From: Chitinophagaceae bacterium | GTDB taxonomy: Bacteria > Bacteroidota > Bacteroidia > Chitinophagales > Chitinophagaceae | Length of the DNA: 64,000 nt | Assembly: GCA_947455215.1 (NCBI GenBank) | Contig: CANGNA010000005.1 | Coordinates: 33,392-97,391 of the forward strand | Reading direction: 5' to 3' | Shown: positions 57,358 through 64,000 of the stretch, piece after piece | Position numbering within the stretch: position 1 is the stretch's first letter | Layout: each line of letters opens with the position of its first letter | Program-made: the position numbers and the translations under genes | The notes under the pieces: model-generated | The model's database searches: none | Told to the model about the DNA's origin: nothing | Seen by the model: only the letters and a program-made list of their open reading frames with translations

Positions 57358-58677
57358 TTAGGCTACTGTCTGGTTCTTGGCTATGAATTTCTTCACCCAT
57401 TCTGTGGTGATAGATTTTGGCCTTTCGAGCGGGAAGCCCAGTACGCGATCCCAACAGAGGCTGGCCAGTACGCCGAGTGCGCGTGATACACCGAACAGTA
57501 CTGTATAGAACTCTTCTTCTACCAGGCCGTAGTGCTTGAGCAACGCACCTGAGTGTGCATCTACGTTAGGCCATGGATTCTTGATCTTACCAGTGCTTTC
57601 CAGTATTGGCGGCGCTACTTCGTATACGTTCCAAACTGTTTTTACAGTAGGATCTTCAGGGCAGTGTGTCTTAGCAAACTCCATCTGCGCAGTAAAGCGT
57701 GGATCGGTCTTGCGGAGTACTGCGTGGCCGTAACCAGGCACTACTTTACCAGCTACCAGTGTCTTCTGTATATAGTCTGCTATCTGCTCTTTAGTAGGTG
57801 CGTCAGAGTTCAGTTCTTTACACATATCTTCTATCCAGCGGATCACTTCCTGGTTAGCCAGGCCGTGCAGCGGACCTGCAAGACCCGTCATACCTGCTGC
57901 GAAAGAAAGGTAAGGGTCGCTGAGGGCAGAACCTACGAGGTGCGTAGCATGGGCAGATACGTTACCACCTTCGTGGTCGGCATGTATCACCATGTACAGG
58001 CGCATCAGTTCTTTGAAGCTTTCGTCATCGTAACCCATCATGTGGGCGAAGTTGGCGCTCCAGTCCATCATACCATCGGGCTGGATGTGCTCACCATTCT
58101 TGTACTTACGGCGATAGATATATGCGGCGATACGTGGCAGGCGTGCGATAAGCGTCATTGCGTCTTCGTAAACATAAGACCAATGTTCTTTTTTGCTGAT
58201 GCCTTCAGCGTAAGCTTTAGCGAATTTTGATTCTGTCTGCAGGGCCATAACGGCAGCTGTGAACTGCGTCATAGGGTGAGCAGAAACAGGGAATGCTTCG
58301 ATCACATCGAATACGTGGTTGGGCACGTGAGAGCGGCGAGCCCAGGTAGCAGAGATGTGCTCTACGTTTTCCTGGTTAGGCACTTCGCCTGTAAGCATGA
58401 GGTAAAACAAGCCTTCGGGCAGTGGCTCGTTACCACCTTCGACCTTTGGCAGTTTTTCCCTGAGTTCAGGTATAGAATAGCCGCGGAAACGGATACCTTC
58501 GTTGCTATCGAGCAGCGAGGTTTCTGTAACCAGGCCAGTGATGCCGCGCATACCCTGGTAAACCTGGGCCAGCGTAACATCTTCTACCTTCATGTTACCA
58601 TGTTGTTCAATAATGCTTTTGATCTCCTTGTTTTGTGCGTCGGCCTTTTCTTTGAAGAGGTCTTTAACGTAGCCCAT
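57358..58677 (-). CDS. gltA: Citrate synthase, eukaryotic-like type
   Basis: 439 aa, homologous to citrate synthase of the mitochondrial-like clade found in many Bacteroidota: FRGYSIPELREKLPK, catalytic residues in HADHEGGNVSAH, GPLHGLANQE and PWPNVDAHSG (His, His, Asp). It joins acetyl-CoA and oxaloacetate in the TCA cycle. No signal; cytoplasmic. TACCTTTG promoter upstream and a strong terminator give a monocistronic unit. Confidence 0.93.
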   Translation of the reverse strand: MGYVKDLFKEKADAQNKEIKSIIEQHGNMKVEDVTLAQVYQGMRGITGLVTETSLLDSNEGIRFRGYSIPELREKLPKVEGGNEPLPEGLFYLMLTGEVPNQENVEHISATWARRSHVPNHVFDVIEAFPVSAHPMTQFTAAVMALQTESKFAKAYAEGISKKEHWSYVYEDAMTLIARLPRIAAYIYRRKYKNGEHIQPDGMMDWSANFAHMMGYDDESFKELMRLYMVIHADHEGGNVSAHATHLVGSALSDPYLSFAAGMTGLAGPLHGLANQEVIRWIEDMCKELNSDAPTKEQIADYIQKTLVAGKVVPGYGHAVLRKTDPRFTAQMEFAKTHCPEDPTVKTVWNVYEVAPPILESTGKIKNPWPNVDAHSGALLKHYGLVEEEFYTVLFGVSRALGVLASLCWDRVLGFPLERPKSITTEWVKKFIAKNQTVA

Positions 58678-58727
58678 ATGAATGCGAAATTGAGTATGTG
58701 ATGACCTGAAATTAAAAAATCAGGAGC

Positions 58728-58735
58728 CAAAGGTA
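58728..58735 (-). promoter_or_regulatory. -7 promoter element for citrate synthase
   Basis: TACCTTTG on the minus strand, exact TAnnTTTG, about 50 bases before the ATG. Confidence 0.5.
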
Positions 58736-58835
58736 ATAAAATGTGTATTAACGATTGGTAAAGAATTCACAAATAGGGATGGGTACACGTAATTTTTTTC
58801 TTATGACATTATTGGAAAGGCATATAAAGAAAAAA

Positions 58836-58859
58836 GCCTCATTCTTTGCAGAATGAGGC
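58836..58859 (-). terminator. nusG terminator
   Basis: GCCTCATTCT / AGAATGAGGC, perfect 10-bp stem, TTGC loop, followed on the minus strand by TTTTTTCTTT. Confidence 0.93.
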
Positions 58860-58880
58860 CGTGCTATTTATATAATGTGA

Positions 58881-59483
58881 TTATGCGATCTTTTCTACCT
58901 GGCTATAGTTGAGTTCTACCGGAGTAGCGCGACCGAAGATCTTTACTACCACCTTCAGTTTCTTCTTCTCATCGTTCACTTCTTCTACAGTACCATTGAA
59001 GTCGTTGAAAGGACCGTCGATGATCTTAACGGTTTCGCCCATGATATACGGATCGGCGTAAACGATACCCTGCTCGCTTACTTCGTCCATCTTACCGAAC
59101 ATTTTGTTCACTTCAGACTTACGGAGTGCGGTAGGATTTTCTTTGCCGAGGAAATGGATGACGTTGGGTACGTTCTTGATAGCGTGCGCGATATCGTCTG
59201 TAAGCTTTCCGTCTACTGCTTCGAGCAGGATGTAGCCTGGATACAGCGTTTTTTCGCGGAGTACTTTTTTACCACCTGCTACCTTGAACACTTTTTCTAC
59301 AGGGCAAAGCACCTGAACGACAGACTTTGACCAGTTGTATATTTTAACCTCGCGGTCGATGTATTCTTTGATCTTTTTTTCTTTGCCGCTAACCACGCGG
59401 ATAACATACCACTTGGTATCCTGAACGGGAGCAGGCGTATCCTGCGCCGATGCGCCCTGGTTAGCTACTGTTTCTTCTGCCAT
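58881..59483 (-). CDS. nusG: Transcription elongation/antitermination factor NusG
   Basis: 200 aa. NGN domain (about 24-130: [40 protein letters not shown]) and a C-terminal KOW domain ([20 protein letters not shown]). It binds RNA polymerase. Follows secE after 6 bases. The normal next gene, rplK, is absent; the transcript ends at the terminator. Confidence 0.95.
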   Translation of the reverse strand: MAEETVANQGASAQDTPAPVQDTKWYVIRVVSGKEKKIKEYIDREVKIYNWSKSVVQVLCPVEKVFKVAGGKKVLREKTLYPGYILLEAVDGKLTDDIAHAIKNVPNVIHFLGKENPTALRKSEVNKMFGKMDEVSEQGIVYADPYIMGETVKIIDGPFNDFNGTVEEVNDEKKKLKVVVKIFGRATPVELNYSQVEKIA

Positions 59484-59489
59484 AGCGAA

Positions 59490-59687
59490 TTACTTGCCTA
59501 GTAAATTATAAATAAATGTGAGGACGGCCTTGATGCCGAGGTCCATACCGTAAACAACGGCAGTAACCAGCAGGAGTGCCACCATAACGATCATGGTTGT
59601 TTGCTGGAGCTCGTCCCAAGAAGGCCAGCTTACTTTGTGGAGCAACTCGTCGTAAGCTTCCTGTATATAAGATCCTATTTTGCTCAT
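59490..59687 (-). CDS. secE: Preprotein translocase subunit SecE
   Basis: 65 aa from the ATG at 59687. KVSWPSWDELQQTTMIVM is the conserved SecE amphipathic helix and start of the single membrane helix (about 33-57). It clamps SecY. The frame is open 20 codons upstream without SecE similarity, so the internal ATG is preferred. Confidence 0.93.
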   Translation of the reverse strand: MSKIGSYIQEAYDELLHKVSWPSWDELQQTTMIVMVALLLVTAVVYGMDLGIKAVLTFIYNLLGK

Positions 59688-59750
59688 TTTACTGAATATT
59701 AGGTTATTAGCATTGCCAGCCTTTGGGGCTGAATAATATAAACACAAATG

Positions 59751-59792
59751 TTTTACCTGTTAACCAATTGATGGTTTGGCTAACAGGTAAAA
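59751..59792 (-). other. Hairpin between tRNA-Trp and secE
   Basis: TTTTACCTGTTA / TAACAGGTAAAA, perfect 12-bp arms, starting 2 bases after the tRNA CCA end. Possible processing site that frees the tRNA 3' end, or a weak terminator. Confidence 0.55.
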
Positions 59793-59794
59793 CC

Positions 59795-59868
59795 TGGCAC
59801 GGGCACGCGGATTCGAACCACGATCAAAGGTTTTGGAGACCTCTATTCTACCGTTGAACTATGCCCGT
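59795..59868 (-). tRNA. trnW: tRNA-Trp (anticodon CCA)
   Basis: Seven-bp acceptor ACGGGCA / TGCCCGT, D-arm with AGTTCAACGGTAGA, anticodon loop CTCCAAA with CCA at 59834-59836, T-loop GGTTCGAATCC, discriminator G and encoded CCA. Leads the secE-nusG operon, as in many bacteria. Confidence 0.97.
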
Positions 59869-59939
59869 ATGTTGTTATCATACCGTCAGTTAAACTAAAA
59901 AGTCAAAAAGACAAGCCTTTTGACTTTCGCAACGGAGTG

Positions 59940-59947
59940 CAAAGATA
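59940..59947 (-). promoter_or_regulatory. -7 element for the trnW-secE-nusG operon
   Basis: TATCTTTG followed by CA on the minus strand, a textbook Bacteroidota -7 element, about 70 bases before the tRNA. A hairpin AAAGTCAAAA / TTTTGACTTT (59899-59927) lies in the leader between them. Confidence 0.6.
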
Positions 59948-60259
59948 GAAGAAGTTTTTGAAAAAAAGTGTTTTTGATGAGAAATTGTCTGAATCAGGAT
60001 GGTCCGGATTTGAGGAAAAGGAGGATGCGATATTTTCAGAATCAGTTGCCGCGCTGCGCTCGCAATAACGGTCAGGATCTGAGAATTGGTAGTATTGTAT
60101 GTAAACCCTTATCCAGCCGCTCCCTAAAGGGAGGTGAAAGTATTTCAGCATACAGTCTTTTAGGTGATTACAACTTCTATATTTACTTTATTTGGCGTGT
60201 TATCGCTTTATTGGCGCCGGTGGCATGGTTTTGATAGTGCTGTAGGAAAAATAATAGTT
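59948..60259. other. Divergent intergenic region
   Basis: About 310 bases, no gene seen. It contains a stretch starting TCTGAATCAGGATGGTC (near 59989) that resembles TCTGAATCAGTATGGTC near 56794, and TCCCTAAAGGGAGGTG (60121-60136), which shares its end with the 49-base repeat. Confidence 0.5.
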
Positions 60260-60838
60260 ATGAAAAAAAATACCGGATCGCACACGAAATTATATAGTCT
60301 TTTGAAAGCAGCGCTTATCGCAGTGGCACTGATCACCCCATTTGCAGAGCAGGCAAAAGCGCAGGAGAAATATGGAAACACCTTTAACATAGGCGTAGGG
60401 TTGGGCTATTATGGCTACCTGGATGGTGTCTCTACCCCATTTATACTGGGCAATTATGAATTTGATGTGGCCCGTCAGTTTACGCTGGCACCTTTTGCGG
60501 GTTTTGCGTCGTTCCGCAGTGGCCGCTATTATGGTGATCATTACCGTTACCGTGAAACAGTTATACCTATTGGTGTAAAGGGCACTTACTACTTCGACAG
60601 GCTCCTGGGCGCAGGCCCTGATTGGGATTTTTACCTGGCAGGGTCACTCGGGGCGAATATAACCCGGGTGGTGTGGGATGATGGCTATGCCGGTGACAGG
60701 AGCGTGTATCGGAGTGGCAGCCCTATATACCTGGATCTGCATATAGGTTCTGAGTATCATTTTAACCGCAAGCTGGGCATGTTCCTGGACCTTTCTACAG
60801 GTGTATCGAGCATTGGCCTTGCGGTGCATGGCAGATAA
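60260..60838 (+). CDS. Outer-membrane beta-barrel protein
   Basis: 192 aa from the ATG at 60260; the frame is open from 60164 but the signal starts here. Signal peptide (to about AKAQ), then aromatic-flanked strands (IGVGLGYYGYLDGV, IPIGVKGTYYFDRLL, YLDLHIGSEYHF). About 8 strands fit. Function unknown. Confidence 0.75.
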   Translation: MKKNTGSHTKLYSLLKAALIAVALITPFAEQAKAQEKYGNTFNIGVGLGYYGYLDGVSTPFILGNYEFDVARQFTLAPFAGFASFRSGRYYGDHYRYRETVIPIGVKGTYYFDRLLGAGPDWDFYLAGSLGANITRVVWDDGYAGDRSVYRSGSPIYLDLHIGSEYHFNRKLGMFLDLSTGVSSIGLAVHGR

Positions 60839-60866
60839 TACCAGCTACAACAACCCAGCATATATG

Positions 60867-60892
60867 CGAAGCCCCTTTTGTGAGGGGCTTCG
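60867..60892 (+). terminator. Terminator after the beta-barrel gene
   Basis: CGAAGCCCCT / AGGGGCTTCG, 10-bp stem, 6-base loop, then TGCTTTTA. Confidence 0.85.
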
Positions 60893-60969
60893 TGCTTTTA
60901 TGACATAGCCAACCTGATGAGCCGGAACACATACATATAAATCCGTACATTAGACTTTTAAAAATCGCT

Positions 60970-61509
60970 ATGACTGAACAAGTACCTGAAACAATTCCGC
61001 TGACAGATGAGGACAAAGATTTCTTGCTTACTGTCTACTTTACCAGGCGCCGCATGTTTTTTAAGGTTTATGTGATCCTGTTCCTTTCAGCGTTCTGGTT
61101 TGCGCGGTACGGTATAGACCGCCGAACAAAAGATGGGAAAACGCACCATTGGGAAGAAAACGACGATGCTAAATTTGTATCGCGCACCGGAATGTATTTC
61201 ATCAGCCTGGCCTATTTGCAATGCATTGTATTAGGCACAGGTACGATTCTTTATCTTAAAAGAATAGCCCCCTTTAAACGCGATGCCGATGCCGGCGTAA
61301 AGCAAAAAGTACCCTATGAAATAGTACGGAAGGAATATTTTGAACTGGTGAACGAATATTACTTTGCCCTAAGCGACCCGGCGCATCTTCATCACCAGGT
61401 TGATGAAGAGACCTATCGCAGCTATAACGAAGGTGATACACTGTACTTGTATAGAGCACCAAGTTCCAGGCACTTCTTTGACCAATCAGGGCGCTTTTCG
61501 TTGTTTTAA
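60970..61509 (+). CDS. Hypothetical membrane protein with two TM segments
   Basis: 179 aa. Two hydrophobic segments (about 30-46, FFKVYVILFLSAFWFA; about 75-95, YFISLAYLQCIVLGTGTILYL), separated by a charged loop (RRTKDGKTHHWEENDD), then a soluble C-terminal part. No family recognised. Confidence 0.65.
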   Translation: MTEQVPETIPLTDEDKDFLLTVYFTRRRMFFKVYVILFLSAFWFARYGIDRRTKDGKTHHWEENDDAKFVSRTGMYFISLAYLQCIVLGTGTILYLKRIAPFKRDADAGVKQKVPYEIVRKEYFELVNEYYFALSDPAHLHHQVDEETYRSYNEGDTLYLYRAPSSRHFFDQSGRFSLF

Positions 61510-61527
61510 TTAAAGATCACCACACGC

Positions 61528-62199
61528 TTACCTCAACCATATTCTTAGTTCGGGCAGGTCGCGGTCGCTACACTCCGGGCAGGTAGCTTTTATATCTGTG
61601 AAGATGATGAATGTGCCTGCGGGTGCCAGCTCGAGGATGCGCTGTACTTCTTTATCAAAAAAGGGGCCTTTTACCTGCTTCATGAGATCGGTACCGGCTA
61701 TGCGTGTTTTGATGGTGTATTGCTTAACCAGATAAGGATAGCAATAAAGCGAATTAGCAAAGCCAACACGCAGTGCCTTCTGGGCGACCACATCGGCCTT
61801 AGGCACATCGGGGCCGGGGTATTTGCCGATCTTAGCAACGGGACGGGGTGGTTCTTCGGCACCGAAAGTAACGGTACGGATGACCTTTTTTGTCAGCTTA
61901 TTGGTGATGGCCAGGCGCATGTGCCTGCCCAGCTTAGGGTATGGCATGGCCATGAAGAACATAGTATCGCCCTTGATTTCCGGGGCGCTTATTTTGAGTG
62001 CATTATCGAGGCTTTTTACCGTGAGCATTGAGGGCTTGAGTGTTTTGCTGTATACGCATATCACGTTATTAGCCGTAGCAAACAGCAATGGCGTATCGGC
62101 CTTTGCACACCATTTGTTCCATACGTATATGCTATCTGTTTGTGCATGAGCGATAATGCAGCCAACAGCTAAAAGAAGAGAGAGTAACCAACGTTGCAT
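61528..62199 (-). CDS. GldM C-terminal-domain-like secreted protein
   Basis: 223 aa with signal peptide ending AHAQ. Residues about 110-223 (PPRPVAKIGKYPGPDV, FIIFTDIKATCPECSDRDLPE) closely recall the C-terminal domain of GldM, the periplasmic shaft of the T9SS motor (typical patterns: DPVPKV near the start and FEDIKAxGPDG near the end). The N-terminal coiled-coil and membrane helix of GldM are missing. So it may be a free-standing relative with a T9SS-linked or other binding role. Three Cys in the mature part (one in CPEC). Confidence 0.6.
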   Translation of the reverse strand: MQRWLLSLLLAVGCIIAHAQTDSIYVWNKWCAKADTPLLFATANNVICVYSKTLKPSMLTVKSLDNALKISAPEIKGDTMFFMAMPYPKLGRHMRLAITNKLTKKVIRTVTFGAEEPPRPVAKIGKYPGPDVPKADVVAQKALRVGFANSLYCYPYLVKQYTIKTRIAGTDLMKQVKGPFFDKEVQRILELAPAGTFIIFTDIKATCPECSDRDLPELRIWLR

Positions 62200-62297
62200 G
62201 AGTTGCTAAGATAGGGATTTTATCTTTTTCTGACGGTAGCCACAGGAGCCGCAGGGTTGAAACCCACAAGTGTTCGAAACCTTATAAGGTTGCCTAA

Positions 62298-62346
62298 TTA
62301 AACCCCGGCCCTCATCGGCTAAGCCGAGACACGGTAAAGGGAGGTG
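62298..62346 (+). repeat. 49-base dispersed repeat, copy B
   Basis: Partner of 55701-55749, same orientation, with only a few differences. Confidence 0.85.
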
Positions 62347-62365
62347 TTGTTAGCGTCCCATCCGC

Positions 62366-62717
62366 TGTAGCCGCAGGGTTGAAACCCTGCGCTAAGATAA
62401 CCGGCCCTTTCAGGGCCTTGGGTGTTGTGATGAAAATTGATTCGGCGACCTGAAGATCGACTACAAGTTGCGACGGCAGTACAAATGCCGCCGAACTGTT
62501 ATTAGTGCTCCATTCGCTGTAGCCGCAGGGTTGAAACCATGCGCTAGTATAACCGACCATTTCAGGGCCTTGAGTGTTATTACAAAAATTGATTTCGGCG
62601 ATCAGGAGATCGCCTACCCGTTGCGACGGCATTACAAATGCCGCCGAACTGTTATTAGTAGCCGCAGGGTTGAAACCCTGCGCTAGTATAACCGACCCTT
62701 TCAGGGCCTTGAGTGCA
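62366..62717 (+). repeat. Three tandem copies of a hairpin repeat unit (period about 152 and 139)
   Basis: Each unit begins GTAGCCGCAGGGTTGAAACC (62367, 62519, 62658), forming the hairpin GCAGGGTTGAAACCCTGC (the middle copy is mutated), followed by a TTTCA-loop hairpin (GGCCC/GGGCC at 62403-62417; weaker in the others), and, between units, a GGCAnT-ACA-AATGCC hairpin (perfect at 62627-62643). Confidence 0.88.
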
Positions 62718-62744
62718 TTTAAATATAGTGCTTGTTGTACCCTA

Positions 62745-63131
62745 TTAGTGGATGCATTTGATGACCAGCCATGCAACTATGGCGAGCAGCAGGATAATGC
62801 ATATGGCGATAAGAGTGGTTTGGTTGGTTTGTGGTGTTTTGCGGCGTTCTTTTTTGGCGTGCAGTGTTCTGCGCAGTTGGTGGTTGATGCGGTGCACGCT
62901 GTGGCGGGTTTCGCCGGCATCCATCATTTTCAGTCCTTCTACGGCATCGCTTTCCATGCCTTCATCGCTAAGCCATAGTTCTATGTCGCGCTGCTCTTCG
63001 GAGGATAGTTCGCCGGACAGGTAGTTCATGAGCTGATCATCGCCGGGACGCGGTGTATGCGCATCCAGCGATATCTTCGCCCCGGGGTCTTGTCCCTGCC
63101 TGTTGTTCAATATTTCATCCTTATCGCTCAT
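62745..63131 (-). CDS. Anti-sigma factor (single TM)
   Basis: 128 aa. Begins with a soluble part (YLSGELSSEEQRDIELWL, the helical anti-sigma-like element) and ends with a C-terminal membrane helix (LIAICIILLLAIVAWLVI). It overlaps the sigma factor gene by 11 bases, in the order sigma then anti-sigma, a common pair. By context, it holds the sigma factor at the membrane. Signal unknown. Confidence 0.75.
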   Translation of the reverse strand: MSDKDEILNNRQGQDPGAKISLDAHTPRPGDDQLMNYLSGELSSEEQRDIELWLSDEGMESDAVEGLKMMDAGETRHSVHRINHQLRRTLHAKKERRKTPQTNQTTLIAICIILLLAIVAWLVIKCIH

Positions 63132-63669
63132 CCCTTGCCCCCTGTTTCTTTATTAAAAATGTTTTAAGGTTGCGTTTGCCGTTTTGTATAAAGCTCTTTA
63201 CCTGCATAAATGTATAACCGGTCTTTAGCATGATCTGCTCGTAGCTCATCTTCTGCAGGTAGAACAAAGTTATGCTTATGCGCTGTTCATCGTTCAGTTG
63301 CTCCAACCCCTCTGTCATCTGCTGCAAGGTATATTCCTGTTCTTTTGCGGCTTCCTGATCTGTTGGTTGCGCAGCTACGCCTGTAAGGGCGTCTACATCT
63401 ATGTTATACGTCTTGTCGCGAAGGGCCTGCAGGCAGTAGTTGCGCATGAGTATGTATAGCCAGCCCTTGAAGTTGTTGATCTCTTCTTTAGGCAAATGCG
63501 TGAGTGCCTTTAAGAACACCTGCTGCACAGCATCTTCGGCATAGTCCCTATCTTTCAGGTACTTCATCCCCACACCCAACAACAGCGTTGTATAGCGCTG
63601 CAGCAGGCGACCCAGCCATTCATTATCCTGGCTCCGGCGATAGGCCTGCAGCAACTCTTCGTCGCTCAT
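63121..63669 (-). CDS. ECF RNA polymerase sigma factor
   Basis: 182 aa from the ATG at 63669; a TTG nine codons upstream is possible but less likely. Region 2 has DRDYAEDAVQQVFLKAL; region 4 has ITLFYLQKMSYEQIMLKTGY and VKSFIQNGKRNLK. It should direct RNA polymerase to a small regulon when the adjacent anti-sigma factor releases it. Confidence 0.92.
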   Translation of the reverse strand: MSDEELLQAYRRSQDNEWLGRLLQRYTTLLLGVGMKYLKDRDYAEDAVQQVFLKALTHLPKEEINNFKGWLYILMRNYCLQALRDKTYNIDVDALTGVAAQPTDQEAAKEQEYTLQQMTEGLEQLNDEQRISITLFYLQKMSYEQIMLKTGYTFMQVKSFIQNGKRNLKTFLIKKQGARDER

Positions 63670-63834
63670 ATTGGTATGTCTGTGCTCTGCGGGCAAGTTA
63701 TAATGCGTGTGGTGTTGTAGTTAAGACGCGCAAATTACCTTTTTCCACACAGCCGGGCCATAATTCGTTTTTTCCAGTGTCATTTTCGTCACATTGTTTG
63801 AAATTTTGATAAATAGTTTTTAGCTTAGGAGTCC

Positions 63835-63854
63835 TTTATGGTATATGCCATAAA
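63835..63854. promoter_or_regulatory. Operator-like dyad upstream of pntA
   Basis: TTTATGGTATATGCCATAAA, 7-bp arms around 6 bases, 41 bases before the pntA start in the divergent region between the sigma factor and pntA. Probable binding site of a regulator; the regulator is unknown. Confidence 0.4.
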
Positions 63855-63895
63855 CAGTTCTTTGGTTGTGTGCCTTTAAAAGCAATAGAATACTT

Positions 63896-64000
63896 ATGAT
63901 CATTGGTGTTTTAAAAGAACAAGCGCCGGAGACGCGCGTCTCGCTTGTGCCGGAAGTAGTTGCAGCATTTGTAAAAATGAATGTTTCCGTATGGGTGGAA
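63896..64000 (+). CDS. pntA: NAD(P) transhydrogenase subunit alpha, N-terminal part (runs off window)
   Basis: First 35 codons only, MIIGVLKEQAPETRVSLVPE, the start of an AlaDH/PNT N-terminal domain. Proton-translocating transhydrogenase alpha moves hydride between NADH and NADP. Alanine dehydrogenase shares this domain, so the product is not fully certain. ATG at 63896. Confidence 0.75.
   Translation, partial: MIIGVLKEQAPETRVSLVPEVVAAFVKMNVSVWVE

Larger units (their letters stand above)
62200..62744. repeat. Gene-free region with a tandem repeat array
   Basis: About 545 bases. It contains the second copy of the 49-base repeat (62298-62346) and a three-copy array (62366-62717). A 154-aa minus-strand frame (62312-62776) crosses it but only follows the repeats. 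Confidence 0.75.

Noticed and set aside
62366..62717. Possible CRISPR array
   Set aside because: Units are about 140-150 bases, only three, with no short direct repeat and no equal unique spacers, and there are no cas genes.
62312..62776. 154-aa minus-strand frame with repeated ALKG..ILAQGFNPAAT
   Set aside because: It follows the DNA repeats exactly and only exists because they lack stops; such translations are common false proteins. The hairpin structure explains the sequence better.

Overview
The window reads as a chromosomal segment of a Bacteroidota bacterium, probably of the Chitinophagales type. The evidence is mixed. Three very large secreted proteins end in type IX secretion (T9SS) sorting domains. 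There is a PorG-like barrel, a protein resembling the GldM C-terminal domain, a TonB receptor next to a DUF4249 lipoprotein, many short lipoproteins, a type III glutamine synthetase, and promoter elements of the Bacteroidota form TAnnTTTG with no clear Shine-Dalgarno sites. No prophage, integrase, transposase gene, rRNA or CRISPR array was seen. The genus assignment is inference.

Layout. 1-7 kb: the end of glnN, a small His-rich lipoprotein, a diheme cytochrome c, a GAF/PAS histidine kinase, and a two-gene operon of an aminotransferase and a fused FAD monooxygenase / DsbA-like protein. 7-14.7 kb: envelope genes (OstA-like, MCE/MlaD), a secreted His-rich protein, a GT2 glycosyltransferase, DUF4846, an M23 peptidase and an RlmK-like methyltransferase. 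14.9-21.3 kb: TonB receptor, DUF4249, LytS and LytT in one tight operon, with a lipoprotein after it. 21.3-27.3 kb: GH92 mannosidase, holB, aspartate kinase, a lipoprotein and a cold-shock protein. 27.6-29.7 kb: groES-groEL. 30-42.4 kb: two giant paralogous repeat proteins (2333 and 1758 aa). 42.7-54.8 kb: a glycosyltransferase overlapping rsmG, a deoxyhypusine-synthase-like protein, a toxin-antitoxin pair, a BNR-repeat T9SS cargo, DUF721, tyrS and a PorG-like barrel. 54.8-57.3 kb: a gene-poor stretch packed with hairpin repeats. 57.3-64 kb: citrate synthase, nusG-secE-tRNA-Trp, a beta-barrel, the GldM-C-like protein, a second repeat array, an ECF sigma/anti-sigma pair and the start of pntA.

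How genes work together. The LytS/LytT pair shares an operon with the receptor and probably controls it; the sensor has a His/Met-rich outer loop, which hints at a metal signal. The giant proteins and the BNR protein are likely exported by T9SS. GroES/GroEL, CspA, NusG, SecE, HolB, TyrS and RsmG are housekeeping genes.

Most worth following up: (1) the FAD monooxygenase-DsbA-winged-helix fusion coupled to an aminotransferase, which may be an undescribed pathway; (2) the intergenic repeats, built from several small hairpin classes whose loops are conserved while stems change with base pairing kept.
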